A DNA stretch of 64,000 bases. Origin: Botryotinia globosa. Its lineage: Eukaryota > Ascomycota > Leotiomycetes > Helotiales > Sclerotiniaceae. Made by a program: the position numbers and the translations under genes. The notes under the pieces were generated by a model. It saw only the letters and a program-made list of their open reading frames with translations, had not been told where the DNA came from and did no database searches. Shown in pieces: positions 12,766-24,923 of this stretch. The stretch lies in contig RCSZ01000013.1 in assembly GCA_014898425.1 (NCBI GenBank), positions 930,001-994,000 on the forward strand. The letters are read 5' to 3'. The first letter of the stretch is position 1. Every line of letters begins with the position of its first letter.

Positions 12766-13277
12766 GGGTTTGACTAAATGCGTGTTATCGGCCTCGGTAG
12801 CTTCTTAAACTCGTGATTATCCTCTCACACGCAACTCAATTTCTATTCCTATACGCGCATACAACAGAAAACAGAACAAAAAAAGTCGCAGATCAAGTAA
12901 AACTTATAGTACTCTTTGGTTTTTCCATTTAAATCTATCAATTGAATCATGAATCAAATCTTCATCATTCAATTCAGGATCGACATTATATTAATGCTTC
13001 TTGGGAATCTTTTCTGGCCTCAGCTTAACCTCGTTCCGTCCTTGCGGAGACGCGTCGTCGTCTCTTGCAGAATGCCTTGCATTTGGCTCCAAAAATGGAT
13101 CAAATTTCTTAGGGCAACAACAAACATGCTTGTGGTTAAAAGCATACTTCTCCACGCTCGTATCGGCATATCTCGAGGTGGGATATCCAGCGACCCAAAA
13201 CATAGGCCCTAGAGACCTCAAGTCCAGTCAAGGAAGGCACTTTGCAAGATTGTCTTGTGCTCAAATCTGCAAGAAAT

Positions 13278-14594
13278 CTACCATGCAACTCTATTTTGGC
13301 CAAATCTAGTGACTAAGAGATAGAACAGCGAAGATGGAAACACATCAACATTTAGCATTCCAACTTCATTTTCCTCCAAAATTCCCCAGACATATTCCCT
13401 GAAAACCACTGGCAGAGCTGGAGTGTCCCAGTACCTAGCTTTGAGGCCCTTTGCGTTTGCCAAAGCCACTTGAGTCTTGATTTGGTTCAGTTGCGACGAG
13501 CTGAATTTCCAAAGCCATATTTTCCCCAAAGTACTCATGGAAACACTTGCATAATACGAATTCGATTGACTGTATTTAGGATTTGCGATATCCTTAAGAG
13601 GGGCATCATAAAATACATCGCGATAGGTAGTGTTCGAGATCAAAAGATCAAATGGAGCATTTCCTGTAGCGACGACAATTATTGGGCGCCAGTTGATTTT
13701 GTCAGTCGAGTTACTCCAATTGGTGAGCCAACCGTTGGAACGAAGGGCTTCAAGTTCCTGGGTCACTAAAGGCCATAGTTCAGACCCATCGGACTTGAAA
13801 TCCAAAACTAAAGTCAAGGTGGCATTAGGACTCGACTGGAACACGCCGTTAGGATTGCTGAAACTTTCGTCTGACTCCGTGGAATCAATGTTTTGATTCT
13901 CAAGGATTTTAAGGAGGGGCCTGAGGTATAAATTCTGGAGCGTGCGATCATCTCTGAGCGATTTCAGAGAATGGCCAACTAACAAGCCATCACTGCTAGC
14001 TTTCTTGTTTAGCCATATGTCTGCTTCTACTCCTGTACAGCCTGCAGCGATAGCTTCGAAAAGAGGAACGGATCTCCAGTAGTCATTGTGTGAATGACAT
14101 GACAGCGGTACAATATTCTTTGTGAAATCTGGTCTCCAAGGTGCAAGGAGAGAAGATGAATTGCTGGGATCTTTCCACTGCTCAACCACATGATTTATTC
14201 CGCTCCATGGCGCATGAGGCAGATGGTGACGGGGGAGGGTCATAAAGAGTATCAGCCATAGCCTAAGGTTCCGGTTAGTTCGAGGAATTCCAGTAGTTAC
14301 AAAGAAAAACAAGATTCATGGCAGCACTGACAACACGGCGATACTTCCAAGAGCTGATAGATAAAGCAACACCCAGAAACTACGTTTCCAGGGCCATGCC
14401 TCTTTCATTGGATTTGGGAAACCATTAACCGATCGATGGTAGATAGGTAGGCAACACGGCCTTTTATCAATACTGTCGCCCATGTCGCTGATACTATGTT
14501 CAGAATGAGTGTAACTTCCGCCGGTTACTCTATTTAATAGTCGAACTGTCGAATTTGTTATTTGGGGTTGTGTATTACTGGTGAGAATACCCAT
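13278..14594 (-). CDS. AIM6: AIM6-like GDPD-fold phosphodiesterase, membrane-anchored (2 exons, 415 aa)
   Basis: PLC-like phosphodiesterase fold protein of the yeast Aim6 group; substrate unknown. Exons 14594-14332 and 14262-13278, 69-bp intron (donor GTCAGT). Splicing fuses two hydrophobic halves into one transmembrane helix at about residues 71-95, so the catalytic domain probably faces outward or into the lumen. Hallmarks: CHSHNDYWR with His146-Asn147-Asp148, then GCTGVEADIW (Glu167, Asp169, metal ligands in the family), LVLDFKSDG and, near the end, EVGMLNVD. Ten or so N-glycosylation sequons support a lumenal or external face. The start is uncertain: 14594 is the first ATG in frame, but 14483 (378 aa) would also encode the whole helix and domain. 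Confidence 0.82.
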
Positions 14595-17500
14595 TCTGAG
14601 GAGTGACTGTGCTGCGGCGCCACCTTGTGAAATACAATGAGAAAGCAATCTTCATGAGCCGCTGCGAGGTATAGGGAGACGCGTTACATATTGGAGGAAA
14701 ACATACCAATATTCACATTCACCGGAGCTTTGATGTCAAGATACATAGCCCTTTGCAGCGGTTCATGACGTCTTCGTCATACCGTGTCTGTAGTACGTAT
14801 AGCTTGCTCTCACGCCTCGTTTTTCTTCACCTGCATGGTGCTCGTTGATATAGGCAGGCACAATAAATTCATGAGCTTGTCCGAAACAAGTTACCGAGTC
14901 TTGTGGGGAGGGGGTGATAGTTCTTAGAGTTTGACACCACGCAGAAAACTCCTCAAGTTTCATTTTCGAATGTTTTTACAGTGCCGCCACGTCAGGATTT
15001 AAGGCTCAAAGGGAGAATAATCTTCTACCCTAATCACTCAATTATGTCTATCGTTACACAAGTGATTGGGGTCGCTGGGAATCTACGTTGAATTCACTCA
15101 GGCTGCGCCATTGTTTGATGAGAAACATGTCACAACAGCGATATAATTGAATTTGACACTTGCTTACTAAAGCAATCAGTATACTATTTATATTGGAAAA
15201 TCGCCCACCGGCAGACGCTATGCTATCTATTTTCAGGAGGTAGCCATCGAGTGGTGGCATTTGCGGCGTGAGATGGCGCTAGTAACTACCGAACACTAGA
15301 GACAAATCCGAGGCGGCACGGCAAGCCAGAAATCTTGAACCAACACAACTATGTGGTGGCTTATGTTTATCAAAAGAGCTCGTCAGCCTTCTAACGAGTG
15401 GTGGGCCGCAAATTAGGCTTCGAATTTACTGTGCCGTTTTCATCGATGCAATTGCGTTCGGTGAGATGCGGGCTCGCCAAAATATCTTGTGTGTAGAGCC
15501 AATGAAAGTTATTCCCTGCTTACTTTTGTCGTTTCAAAATGATGGGATTGTATGGACTGCGCCGTGCGGTATGACTCGTATCAAATTGGCAAGGCACAAG
15601 GCCTATGTTTCATTTTCTAAATCATCCCCTTTGCTTTGCAGTCATGGGCTTAGCCAAAATTATATCCATCTTACCGAGATTAATGATGAAACTTGGTCAA
15701 ATAATACTGTTTGATACAGTTACGTCGGTTTCCAGTTGTATAACGATGGCGCAAGTTAGCAATTGATATATGCCTCAAAGTTGCAGTTATTCTTGTGTGG
15801 AATCCTCTATGGGATTCTGTAACAGAATATCTCGAAACAGAATCTCAAATCCTATGTCTGTATCCCCGTCTCAAAGAGATAGCGAATCAACACTCGCTGA
15901 TACCACGACTCTCCGACGCCGTTGGGATTTGTCTGGGCTGGTCTCTAGAATTGACACCTCATGACCTCAGAGACTTCTCATTCGTCACCACGCCAATGGA
16001 GTACCCTGGCGATTAGACCGAGGATTGTGAATGGGCAGTAGCTGCCTGGTACTTTGCAAATGCATGATTCTTGTGTAGTATCATTGAACCACCTTCCTAG
16101 TCGATTTCAGCAAACAGAATCATCCGCAGGATTTTGCATCAATTCAACGTAGTGAGGCATTTTCGAGGTGTTAACGTCATATGTTCAGATCGAATGCTTC
16201 GTTCATACTCCTGCAAATTGACAAATCCAAATGGTTGCTCGTACGATTTTTTGTCTGCAATGCTACAACTCGTATACAGCCCGCCGACACGTCTCCCCTA
16301 CTGTATAACTTTTGATTAGTGTTAGAATCACCCCGTTTTTCTTTTCGAATTTATAGTTACCTATATTCCAGGAACCAAAGGCCTAACTTCGGTAGCCGGC
16401 TTGTATTTAGTTTCTCTAGCGCTATCTGAAAGTGGAATAGGGATGCTTACACCCCGCTTTGCATCATGTTCGGATCATCCCGAGAAGGGGAAGGTGCGCC
16501 CGCCTCGTTATGAGTATAACGAGCAGTTCCGTTTCTTGTATCTCGTTGTCTAGGAAAAGCATCAGAGCCGCTCTTTTTTCTATTATGAGAATAAAACGAA
16601 ATGGCTGGGGCTGTCCATGACGAATAATTGCAATGCGCTGCGTGTACAGACTCAGCATTAGTTGACGATACCTCGGATATCTCGAAACTCTGGGTACTAC
16701 CACCACGAGCCTTTGAATATCATGGTTGCCTCTCCCCGATTCTCGATTATTAATCACTCAAATTATATATAACCAGAGGCGCTGGGTCAGAAGTCTCGGG
16801 AGTCGTCAAATCCAAACTGTTAGATATATTTGAACTAATCATCGGTATAGGTTACAGAGCCGTAACATACGGACTCTTCTTCTCTATCTGTGTCAATAAA
16901 AGTAGCGATCTATTCACTATCGACTCCGGGAAAGAGTTGTTACTAATTTAGGCCTACCAAATCGAACGAGGCTGACATCGCTCATGGGAACGTATTACAC
17001 TCAAGAACAGGGTACCATGCCATATCGAATGTGTGAAATCACCATATTTCTATCTCATAAAGACAGAAGCTTTAGCATGCTTCATGGTCAAGGTTCATGA
17101 TGAAGAGTCAGATGCACTCACACACCCCTGATATCAATTTCTGCGGAGAATCCTGATGAGATCAACGGATCCTGATGGCTAACGAAGAAATTCGCTACGG
17201 TTCTTCCATGGTTGATACGGAATGTAGAAGCTGGAAATGATGAGGCTTATTATCGTGTACGTCCAGTCAAAGATTAATTAAGTGAAATTTGATTCGTGAT
17301 GCAAATGAACTGGAGGTAATAGACTACATGCATGGCATGAAACTAAAATCGTGTTGGTGGGAGCTTTTTCTTCCCTTGGTTGGTTTGCCGTGTGATTATG
17401 CTGTGGTTCGCTTTCCACTTATTTTACCAATATTCCTGAGAAAATATACAGTATCAGAAATCATGTGGCTGTCGATACTAATGATTCTTGACGTTGAACC

Positions 17501-17894
17501 ATCACACATCGGACCTTATCCTCCTAGATTTAAGCGAAGATCAAGTGCCTCCTTCATTGATTAGCAGATTCATGAATCCAAAATAGATGACGCAGTCATT
17601 GCTTAATGTGGAAGATGTGATTGGTACTGATTTCTTATGAAATCTGAGATACCTTGTTCGTTTCATGCAACTCACTTCCCTATTTACCCTACCAACAATG
17701 ATTTGATTATGTAAGGTGACGTGACAAATTTAGGCGATACACTTCATGGCATCAGCCATTTTAATCTACATATCAATGTGATAAATCAAACAAGCTCAGC
17801 ACTGCATTTCCCAATATTAAATCAGACCAAAATCTGACACAGATTCCCCAATTTTCAACAATAACCTCATGAAAGCTCATGAAAGCCCATCAAG
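14595..17894. other. Intergenic stretch with no supported gene
   Basis: Frames are all under about 105 codons, with no recognised motif or splice partner. A 66-codon frame at 14,763-14,963 (minus) and a 73-codon frame at 15,795-16,016 (plus) were inspected; neither resembles a known family. Composition is ordinary, so it does not look RIP-decayed. Old gene relics are possible but cannot be shown. Confidence 0.45.
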
Positions 17895-18521
17895 ATGACT
17901 GAAAATATCCTCACTTTCTGCACGGCTGAAATCCCACCCGAAGTATGACCTCTTCCCTTCTTTCACACCATCGCATCCGCTACCTACCTACTCACATTTT
18001 TCTAGCTAATTTCTCAATTCATCAAAGACTCTCAACGCACCCAAGAAAGTTCCAAAATCTGGTCTATCGTCCGCACCCCCACCTCGCACCCCCTCGGCAA
18101 ACGCACGCGCACCAGCATCTCTCCTTTCCGAACCGGATTCCTGGACGCCTCCCTCTCCACGCTCTCGGAATTTGTGACTTCGGCTCCGCAAACCGAAGGC
18201 TGCCATTTCAGCCGCAACACCTTCGCGGTACTGGATGCGCGGAGTATAGAAGATGAGACGGTGGTGCTGTGGAGTCGGTTGGACAGTATGCCGATGGAGG
18301 CCGTGGAGAGAGGGGGATGGGATGAGGGGAAGAAAACGACGGAGTGGAAGGATTATCGCGTCGAGTTTAGCAAGGCGTGTTGGGTGGTGGGGGTGTTGCA
18401 AACGGCACCGGGGTTGTTTGGGGAAATTGTGGAGAAGGGACAGGGCACTAGTGTGGATGGGGAAGGGGTGCTCAAAGTGGATACCCCGATGAAGGAATGC
18501 GATTTGGAGGTGGACGAGTAA
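17895..18521 (+). CDS. Uncharacterised small protein (2 exons, 187 aa)
   Basis: I do not recognise this protein. Exon 1 (17895-17942) encodes MTENILTFCTAEIPPE; a 63-bp intron (donor GTATGA, acceptor TTCTAG) joins in phase 0 to exon 2 (18006-18521), starting LISQFIKDSQRTQESSKIW. Exon 2 is open across 171 codons with coding-like, GC-rich composition. No signal peptide, membrane helix or known motif is visible; the C-terminus is acidic (ECDLEVDE). A predicted mix of helices and strands (for example CHFSRNTFAVLDARSIEDET, VVLWSRLD, ACWVVGVLQ) suggests a small globular cytoplasmic domain. The phase-consistent splice and compact layout make it likely a real gene. Confidence 0.65.
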
Positions 18522-19013
18522 AAGAATTTACCGAAGGAGTACCAATACCCGAGAATTCTGGGTCTGTATGACTTTAGTAGGACTTCTAACTTCACCTTGC
18601 CACATAACTGCACAGATTTCACCATCCTTGAGATAAAAAGTAAGCAGCAAAGACCTGATATTCATATCTCGTGGTTGAGCTGTGGAATGAGCCCATCCTC
18701 TGAAGGATGTCAATATTCGAGAGCCACAGTATATTTTGACCAAGGCCAATTAAGATGAACGATGCGAGCAAAATTTGATAATTTAGATCGTTCAGGATTC
18801 TAGAATAACCCGCAAGGCATCATAAGCCGTAAGTGATTGGAATGGTAGAACAGGTAACGACAGATGAAGTTCGAGCAAGCCAAACGAATGTCAAATGTGC
18901 CAAAGATAAGCAGACTTCCTCTTCAGACCCCCTTGGACTACATCAAAAATCACCATCCCATAATTCCTTGTCCAAAGAAATGTAAAATATAACTCTCCCT
19001 ATCTTCTATCCAA

Positions 19014-19800
19014 TCACAAATGTCGTTCATCAAGCCATTCTTGAAGTCCGTCAAAAATAGGCGCGAACACTTTGAGCTATAGTTAAAGTAAACCCATTAG
19101 TCTCTTATTTCATTACCCGTCGATAACGGATGAACTTACAATAGCGACTAAATTCTTGAAATCTTGACACTCAGTCAGACCGTCTTCGATGGCTTTATCT
19201 ATTGCTGGCTTTGCCTTCTCTATCTCATCACATATACGAATAAGCTTTCTTAGTTTCTCGACTGTTTTATGTAATGATTGATTAACGTTGTTCAGTAATT
19301 TTGCTGGAAAAAGAAGGCTATAAGCTGAACTCACTTTGGTCTGGTGTGAGCTTGGGAGGGTCAGCACGTTTCCCCATGCGTTGACTACCATAGCTTGGTA
19401 TATCTGTAGGAACAGTAGTAGGTTCTGTCCAGGTGAATGTTGGAGATACGCAGCTGCTTGATGATGAAGATGTGGTAGCTGTAGGGTATACATAAGTCGT
19501 GGGCTCTGGTGTAGTTGGAGATCCGCTAGTGGGTAGTATAGAAGTCGTTTGTTCTGTAGAAGTTGACTTGCTCGTTGGATAAGAGGCATATGTGTGATAA
19601 GTAGGAGCTGTGGAGTAATCAGTGGTTGTTATCTTGGTGCTAGTTGGATAGGTAGTAGAGGCCAAGGTGGTGGGAGAGTAATAGGTTATGGGAGTGAAAG
19701 TAGAGGTAACCACACTGCTAATACCCTCGTAGTAGAAGGTATCACAGAGGGTTATGCGGAAAAATACTGCAAGGACAGCAGTGGAGAAGTGACAATGCAT
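19014..19800 (-). CDS. Secreted Ser/Thr-rich protein with dibasic site and helical C-terminus (3 exons, 216 aa)
   Basis: Function unknown. Exons 19800-19335, 19261-19140 and 19076-19014; introns of 73 and 63 bp (GTGAGT, GTAAGT). Residues 1 to about 20 look like a signal peptide (MHCHFSTAVLAVFFRITLCD). Residues 25-135 are Ser/Thr/Pro/Tyr-rich, typical of O-mannosylated secreted or wall proteins. A Lys-Arg pair at 144-145 (RMGKRADPP) is a fitting Kex2-type processing site. It precedes a charged, helix-prone C-terminal part of about 70 residues (EKLRKLIRICDEIEKAKPA, then LKVFAPIFDGLQEWLDERHL). No GPI-type tail. An alternative acceptor in intron 1 would make it only 31 bp long, so I chose the downstream one, which keeps the same frame. 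Confidence 0.72.
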
Positions 19801-20349
19801 TGTGGTTCAAGTGATCTACAGAAGAAATAAGGTATCTGAAAGAGATGACACAAGTACCTATTGACAATAATGTCAAAAATCGATGTTTACCAGATATCGA
19901 AGAGTCAAGTTGTTTATATAGACTGACTCTCCTGCTCATGGATGCCGTCACGACTTCACCGCTCCCAACGATTTTAATTCATGCTGCAGCAGATGAGCCA
20001 GCTGAAAATAGGCGTACACAATCCATCATTTAGTGAGTTGATCACAACTCAGTACTCTCATCCAACTGGACTCTTGCCTTGAAAGCATGAATTCCAATCC
20101 AAGGATTCCGAAACCATCGTGTTTCCAAGAATTTTCTCTGCAAAGTATCGGATTCGTAACTCGAAGGCCGATAATACCAAGAGAGAAACTACGAGCGGGG
20201 AACTTAATACCGCTTCCGCCAACTCGGAACTTCCCTCATGCCACAAGACAACGACTACATCCCTTACTTTCATAGAGCCACCCCGCAGTCGCCATCGCTC
20301 GCACTCGCTTAGTGGCCTTGAAGGATGTCTAAGACAGCTATCCAAGAAA

Positions 20350-20853
20350 ATGGAGAATATCCGAAAGAAACAGACTAAGTCACTTCGAGCTCACACCAAG
20401 AACAGCAAAATCTCAATGTCAATTCAAGCAAATCCCGATATCATTATTCATGAACTCATCACAAATCTTCGAGTGAAAAATTTCGAGCCCCTAGAACAAA
20501 GATTCTGCCTCTCCAAGAAAGAAACATCTCGAAAACAACGAAGTCTAGGCGAGAACAATCATGCAGAAGTGTTAAGACACCTGCCGTCGACATTTGATAT
20601 ACCTCTGCTGGCATACCAATCAACATCACTTGCGCAAATCCAATACGAACGACACCAAAAGTATGGCGCATCAGGCACCGACCGTAAAATTCGAGTAGCG
20701 GCAATCACCAGCGGATGCCGAATCAACTTCCCCGAAGCAAGACATTACATTCCAAGCATTCCAACACCGCGTGTGCTTTACTTGGCCAGAACTACTCATA
20801 CGGCATTTATCCATACATCATTTATACTGGGAAAAGTAGGGCTGGCAATATGA
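20350..20853 (+). CDS. Doubtful hypothetical ORF (167 aa from the first ATG)
   Basis: An open frame of about 250 codons runs to 20853, but its first ATG is at 20350. No upstream exon with a matching splice phase was found. The sequence is basic and Lys/Arg/Ser-rich (KKMENIRKKQTKSLRAHTK) with no recognised domain. It could be a gene missing its 5' exon, a decayed gene or a chance frame. A second open frame overlaps its 3' end (20,715-20,999), which also argues for decay or chance. Confidence 0.25.
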   Translation: MENIRKKQTKSLRAHTKNSKISMSIQANPDIIIHELITNLRVKNFEPLEQRFCLSKKETSRKQRSLGENNHAEVLRHLPSTFDIPLLAYQSTSLAQIQYERHQKYGASGTDRKIRVAAITSGCRINFPEARHYIPSIPTPRVLYLARTTHTAFIHTSFILGKVGLAI

Positions 20854-21057
20854 ATCTATGGTATTCAAGCTTTTCACAGAATGTAGATGACTTTACGGCG
20901 GGTCATGTTTATGAGGCTGAGGTTGATAATTCCCAGTTGGGAATGGTACTCCTGAATTGTTCTTTCCGCCAATGTCCTGTCCTGGTATTTTTGAAGTAAC
21001 TAATAATATCTACCATATATTCATTATACACATGAACCGACCCTTTTTACTACGTCA

Positions 21058-23228
21058 TCACTTTCTTTTCGTTGCTCCGCCTTTCTTAGAACTTCCTGTA
21101 GCTTTGCCAATAACAGCATCTGCCTTATTCTCGGCGATCTTGGCACCTTCAAGCCCCTCCTTGACGCCCGCATCAGCGCCTGGGATACTCTTCAAAGGTT
21201 GATTGGCAATCTTCTCCTCAACCTCTTCATCGTCACCTCCTTGTCCAAACTCATTGACTCTGGTGTAGTCAACCTTATACTTCCAGCTTTGATAAAGGTA
21301 AACAAAGAAGATGACATCATCTCTGAGTGTTGCCAAACGATGTAGTGTTGGCATCTTAATAGTGAATGCAAAAAGATCGTCGATGAATGTATTCAAAAAC
21401 TTGTACATCATAGCTCTACCTGGCATATGTGCAACACTCTTGAGTCGGTAGTTGATGTACAATGAAGGGACCATCATCAAGAATCCGTATGCGTAGACGG
21501 ATCCGACAAGAGTTGCGATTACGAAAGAGTACCAAGATTTGTGACTTTCGTATTTCAAGGAGTATGCACCATAGGCGATGAGAAGTGGAACAGCAATCAT
21601 GTACATGTACTTGAAAGCAACTGCATCATACTCCTTGGTCTTTTCTTCCGTCTCGGAGAGAACATGTTTATCCTCAAAAGCGATGCGGTATGGTATGATC
21701 GAATTTGGTGCATCGCGAATACGAACATTGACCACCGTGGTGATCTTCCAGAACTCGAGTACGATCCCCATTCCTTGAGTGAACAAAATCATCCAACCTG
21801 AATAATTGTGAGTACTTATATCTATGAACATAGGCTACGATATAAACTTACTAGTATTCTCATTGTTGTCCATCAAGTACAAGAAAATAACACCTTGCAT
21901 GAAGACGTTTCCGAGAATCGAACGAACTGAGATGCCAACATTGTTTTTCTTGTTTCGGTAATGGCTAATATCGGATTTGAAGGCCATCATCTCGAAGATC
22001 ATATGGAAAATACTAACAATGACCGTGGTGGCCAAAAGATAGATATTGGTATCTAATAAAACTTCCTTGATCATCTCAAACTCAGTACCATCTCCGCCAC
22101 CGGGTGGTGCTTGTCCTTGAGCAGCATTTCTAGCGGTTTGTTTCGCGCCTTCGTCCATACTTGCCATCAAGGTAAATTTCCAATTGGCAAAGTTCTGGAG
22201 GTCAATATGAATGGGAAGTCTGGTGACTGTTGAATTGAGAACTGTCATGTGAGTCTTCAGTTGCCAAAAGGTGTTGACAAAGAGTAGTGGATAGTACCAT
22301 CCATTAAGTCCAGTGCCATCTCTAGCTCCACTTGCCTCCAAATGAACATATTGACGAACAGCAGGATGTAAAGATGGAAAGTCCATGACGCCAGAATCTG
22401 GAATAAAGGACATTGTAAAGTTAGGATGATAGTGAGATTTGATTACAGGTCCAGTAGGAATTTCCTCTTCAGGCTAATCAATCGTTAGTGGAATCGTTTG
22501 AAATTGAGTACTTAACAAACTCACCTCATCGGTCTCTCCAGCAGCTGCCAAAAGATTTTTGGTCTTTCTTATTTTCTTTTGCGCAATGTATTGGGTGAGA
22601 GGATGCACAAAGTGAAATGCCTTCGTAGGATCATAGCCGGGAGTAGCAGGATCTAATTTACTTCCAGAAATTCCAATATAGAAATGACCCCAAAGTGTGC
22701 CATTATTCTGCACCTCAGATGGAACATCGAAGCTTGCATCAATCGATCGGTGTTGGTTGTAATCTCCAAATGCGAATCCAGTCTCATCCAGTACGATTCT
22801 CTCCTTTGGTACTTTTGCAATAGGTTCCGCGACAAAAGTGGGGGATACAACAATAGTGATATCGAGAGGACTATCCGTGGGCCACATCGGTGCAATTCTC
22901 TGAGGAATGGGACTCCATACTGCTCCTTCATCTAATTTGTCTGGTCGCGCATAGTATGGGGGGATTTCACCATTGTTTGCTGGAACTTTCATAACTACTC
23001 CAGAGGCATCGGTTGTAGTAGCAGTCGCAGGCCCCTTATTTCCAGTTATTTGCTTCATCAAAAATTGCATACCAACGAAAATGGCGATGCCTTGCACGGC
23101 GGATTTGATCATAGGCTGTTCATGATATTGTCAGTAAGTTTTATCGGGCAGCTCTAGGAGGGACTCACACTCATACCACCTTCCTGGGCTTGCGCACCCG
23201 CAGCTGGAGGAGCTGTTCCGGATGGCAT
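21058..23228 (-). CDS. CLPTM1-family multipass membrane protein (4 exons, 670 aa)
   Basis: Homologue of cleft lip and palate transmembrane protein 1. Animal and plant relatives sit in the ER, where human CLPTM1 has been linked to GABA-A receptor retention and the related CLPTM1L to lipid scrambling; the fungal role is not settled. Exons: 23228-23169, 23115-22525, 22473-21852 and 21797-21058, with introns of 51-54 bp. A first hydrophobic helix (about residues 23-42) is followed by a large lumenal domain, then several helices in the C-terminal half (LLATTVIVSIFHMIFEMMAF, NVFMQGVIFLYLMD, YMIAVPLLIAYGAYSL, FVIATLVGSVYAYGFLMMVP). Family blocks seen: GDYNQHRSIDASFDVP, MYKFLNTFIDDLFAF and DVIFFVYLYQ. 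The tail is Lys-rich (KKGGATKRK). Full length and apparently intact; 394 bp separate its start from the acyltransferase stop. Confidence 0.92.
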
Positions 23229-23622
23229 ATTGAAGATGATATGACTTCTTCAAATATTTGTTGAGGTATAAAAGTCAACAGGTACGTTGTCTAGATGTGA
23301 ATAATTATGGATAGCTTACGGCACAATAATAAGCTAACGCGACGGAACAATTTTGGTGCCGATCACCGAGAAGCGACCCCGAATCAGACGTTTAAGAACG
23401 TGACATGAAAATATCTACTTCAACATCTACTTCAACACACTCAGATTTGGGCCTTGGGATTTCGCAGAAGATAACAAGATTTGGATTACACATCCTGGGA
23501 AGCATTTTGAATATTGATGACATTTGAGCATCTATATATATAATTCCGGGGTACTCAGGAGGTAGGTATTAAGCCGGTGGCTCAACAGATTTTAAATTGC
23601 GCAGGAAAATGGGATAGTCTCT

Positions 23623-24923
23623 TTAAGGCACGCAATCGTCCATTGGAAAGACAAGTTTGGGTAAACTCCAAGCAAAGAAACCCCAAACCCATAGATACCC
23701 TACCCAATGATGCCATCTCGATTCTTTTCTCCACCCATAGCGTCTTAACACTTCCTTCCCCCATTTCTGAACAAGATCTTCAGCAATAATTGCACAAGGA
23801 CATAAGGAATACCATTGAAATATGTGGCTTACTCCACAGTTCGGAAATTTCATTTTTGCTGGAATATATATCATGGCATGCATACATGCAGAGACGAAGA
23901 AAACCAAATGCAGCATGGCGATTTTGTTGAACCTAGAATTCTGGGGAATACGAAATATCTTTAAGGATATTAATGATGCCCAAGCGATAAGATCTCGACG
24001 CAAGAATTGATGCCAAAAAACGCTGGGAATGAAAATAAAGATTAGCATGGACTGCATTCTTTATGGTCATATGAAAATATCACGTACCCCCAATATCTTC
24101 GGATGGTATATGCTTCCGTCAATAATCCATAAACAGGATAGTTCCAGCCAGGTATAGCTTTGGCACCACCAATGAACACCGCCACTGCAGATATAAAATA
24201 ATGGTGAGCAGAAATACTAAGGATCTCAGGCAGAATCCACAAAGCAGGTAATGATATTCTTATACCTATCTCTCGTATGGTAACATGGCTAATTCTCCGG
24301 AAGAATTGCTCTTTCACCGGGCCATATTCACCAACCTGGAGACGAGCTTGGTAATTTCTTTGAAGGTTGTTGACTAATCCCCAGAGCAGGTAGTGAAACC
24401 ATGCCATGAGTGATCTGCTAATGACAAATACATTTGGATCCGTCAGGTGAGCGAATTTTGTTATTGGGAATAGCGACAGGCTTCTCGGCTGGAAAATCGT
24501 TCCAATCTGTCTTGGGTTGAGATATGCATCCGCGGCCCATTTAAGTCTCTGCTTAGCTGTTGCGGCAGAAAAATGCGGCGACTCTAGTCTGAATAATCCA
24601 TAGTTAATGGTGCCTATTATTTGGCCTGCAAGCACATAACTTGTGAAATGTGAATAGGAACCGGCAATTGATTTTCCGTAGTATAACGCGGCGCAACCAT
24701 AGACGGAGAAAAGTAAAAATGGACATGCTCGCCACGAAAATCGTGGGGGAGTATAGATCATCATGAGGCTTCCAAGAATATAAGACAATGCTAGCGACAA
24801 AATTGGGCAGTTAAGAATTGGATTACCTGATATGGATTAGCTATATCACAATCAGAACGATCAATATGCACGTCTCAACAAACCTTCAAGGTAAGTGTGT
24901 ATTTGAAGAATCGAGAGATCCAT
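23623..24923 (-). CDS. Wax-synthase-like MBOAT acyltransferase (3 exons, 392 aa)
   Basis: Integral-membrane protein with the fungal wax-synthase-like O-acyltransferase layout. Relatives transfer acyl or acetyl groups to alcohols, sterols or terpenoids; the substrate here is unknown. Exons 24923-24884, 24826-24088 and 24022-23623, introns of 57 and 65 bp. Exon 1 encodes MDLSILQIHTYLEG and splices in phase to NPILNCPILSLALSYILG. Several hydrophobic segments follow. The domain core reads RRYWGVFWHQFLRRDL, and the probable catalytic His lies in FFVSACMHAMIY, the expected place. Such enzymes often sit in terpenoid clusters, but no cyclase, P450 or other cluster gene is near, so a stand-alone lipid role is as likely. 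Confidence 0.83.

Noticed and set aside
19304..19334. A 31-bp intron in the secreted Ser/Thr-rich gene (acceptor TTCCAG)
   Set aside because: Shorter than fungal introns normally are. The acceptor 42 bp downstream keeps the same frame and gives a normal 73-bp intron.
20715..20999. Plus-strand frame overlapping the doubtful ORF
   Set aside because: Short, with no motif, and no splice joins it sensibly to the ORF at 20,350.
23623..24923. A terpenoid biosynthetic cluster around the wax-synthase-like acyltransferase
   Set aside because: No cyclase, prenyltransferase, P450 or other tailoring gene lies nearby; neighbours are a CLPTM1-family gene and intergenic DNA.
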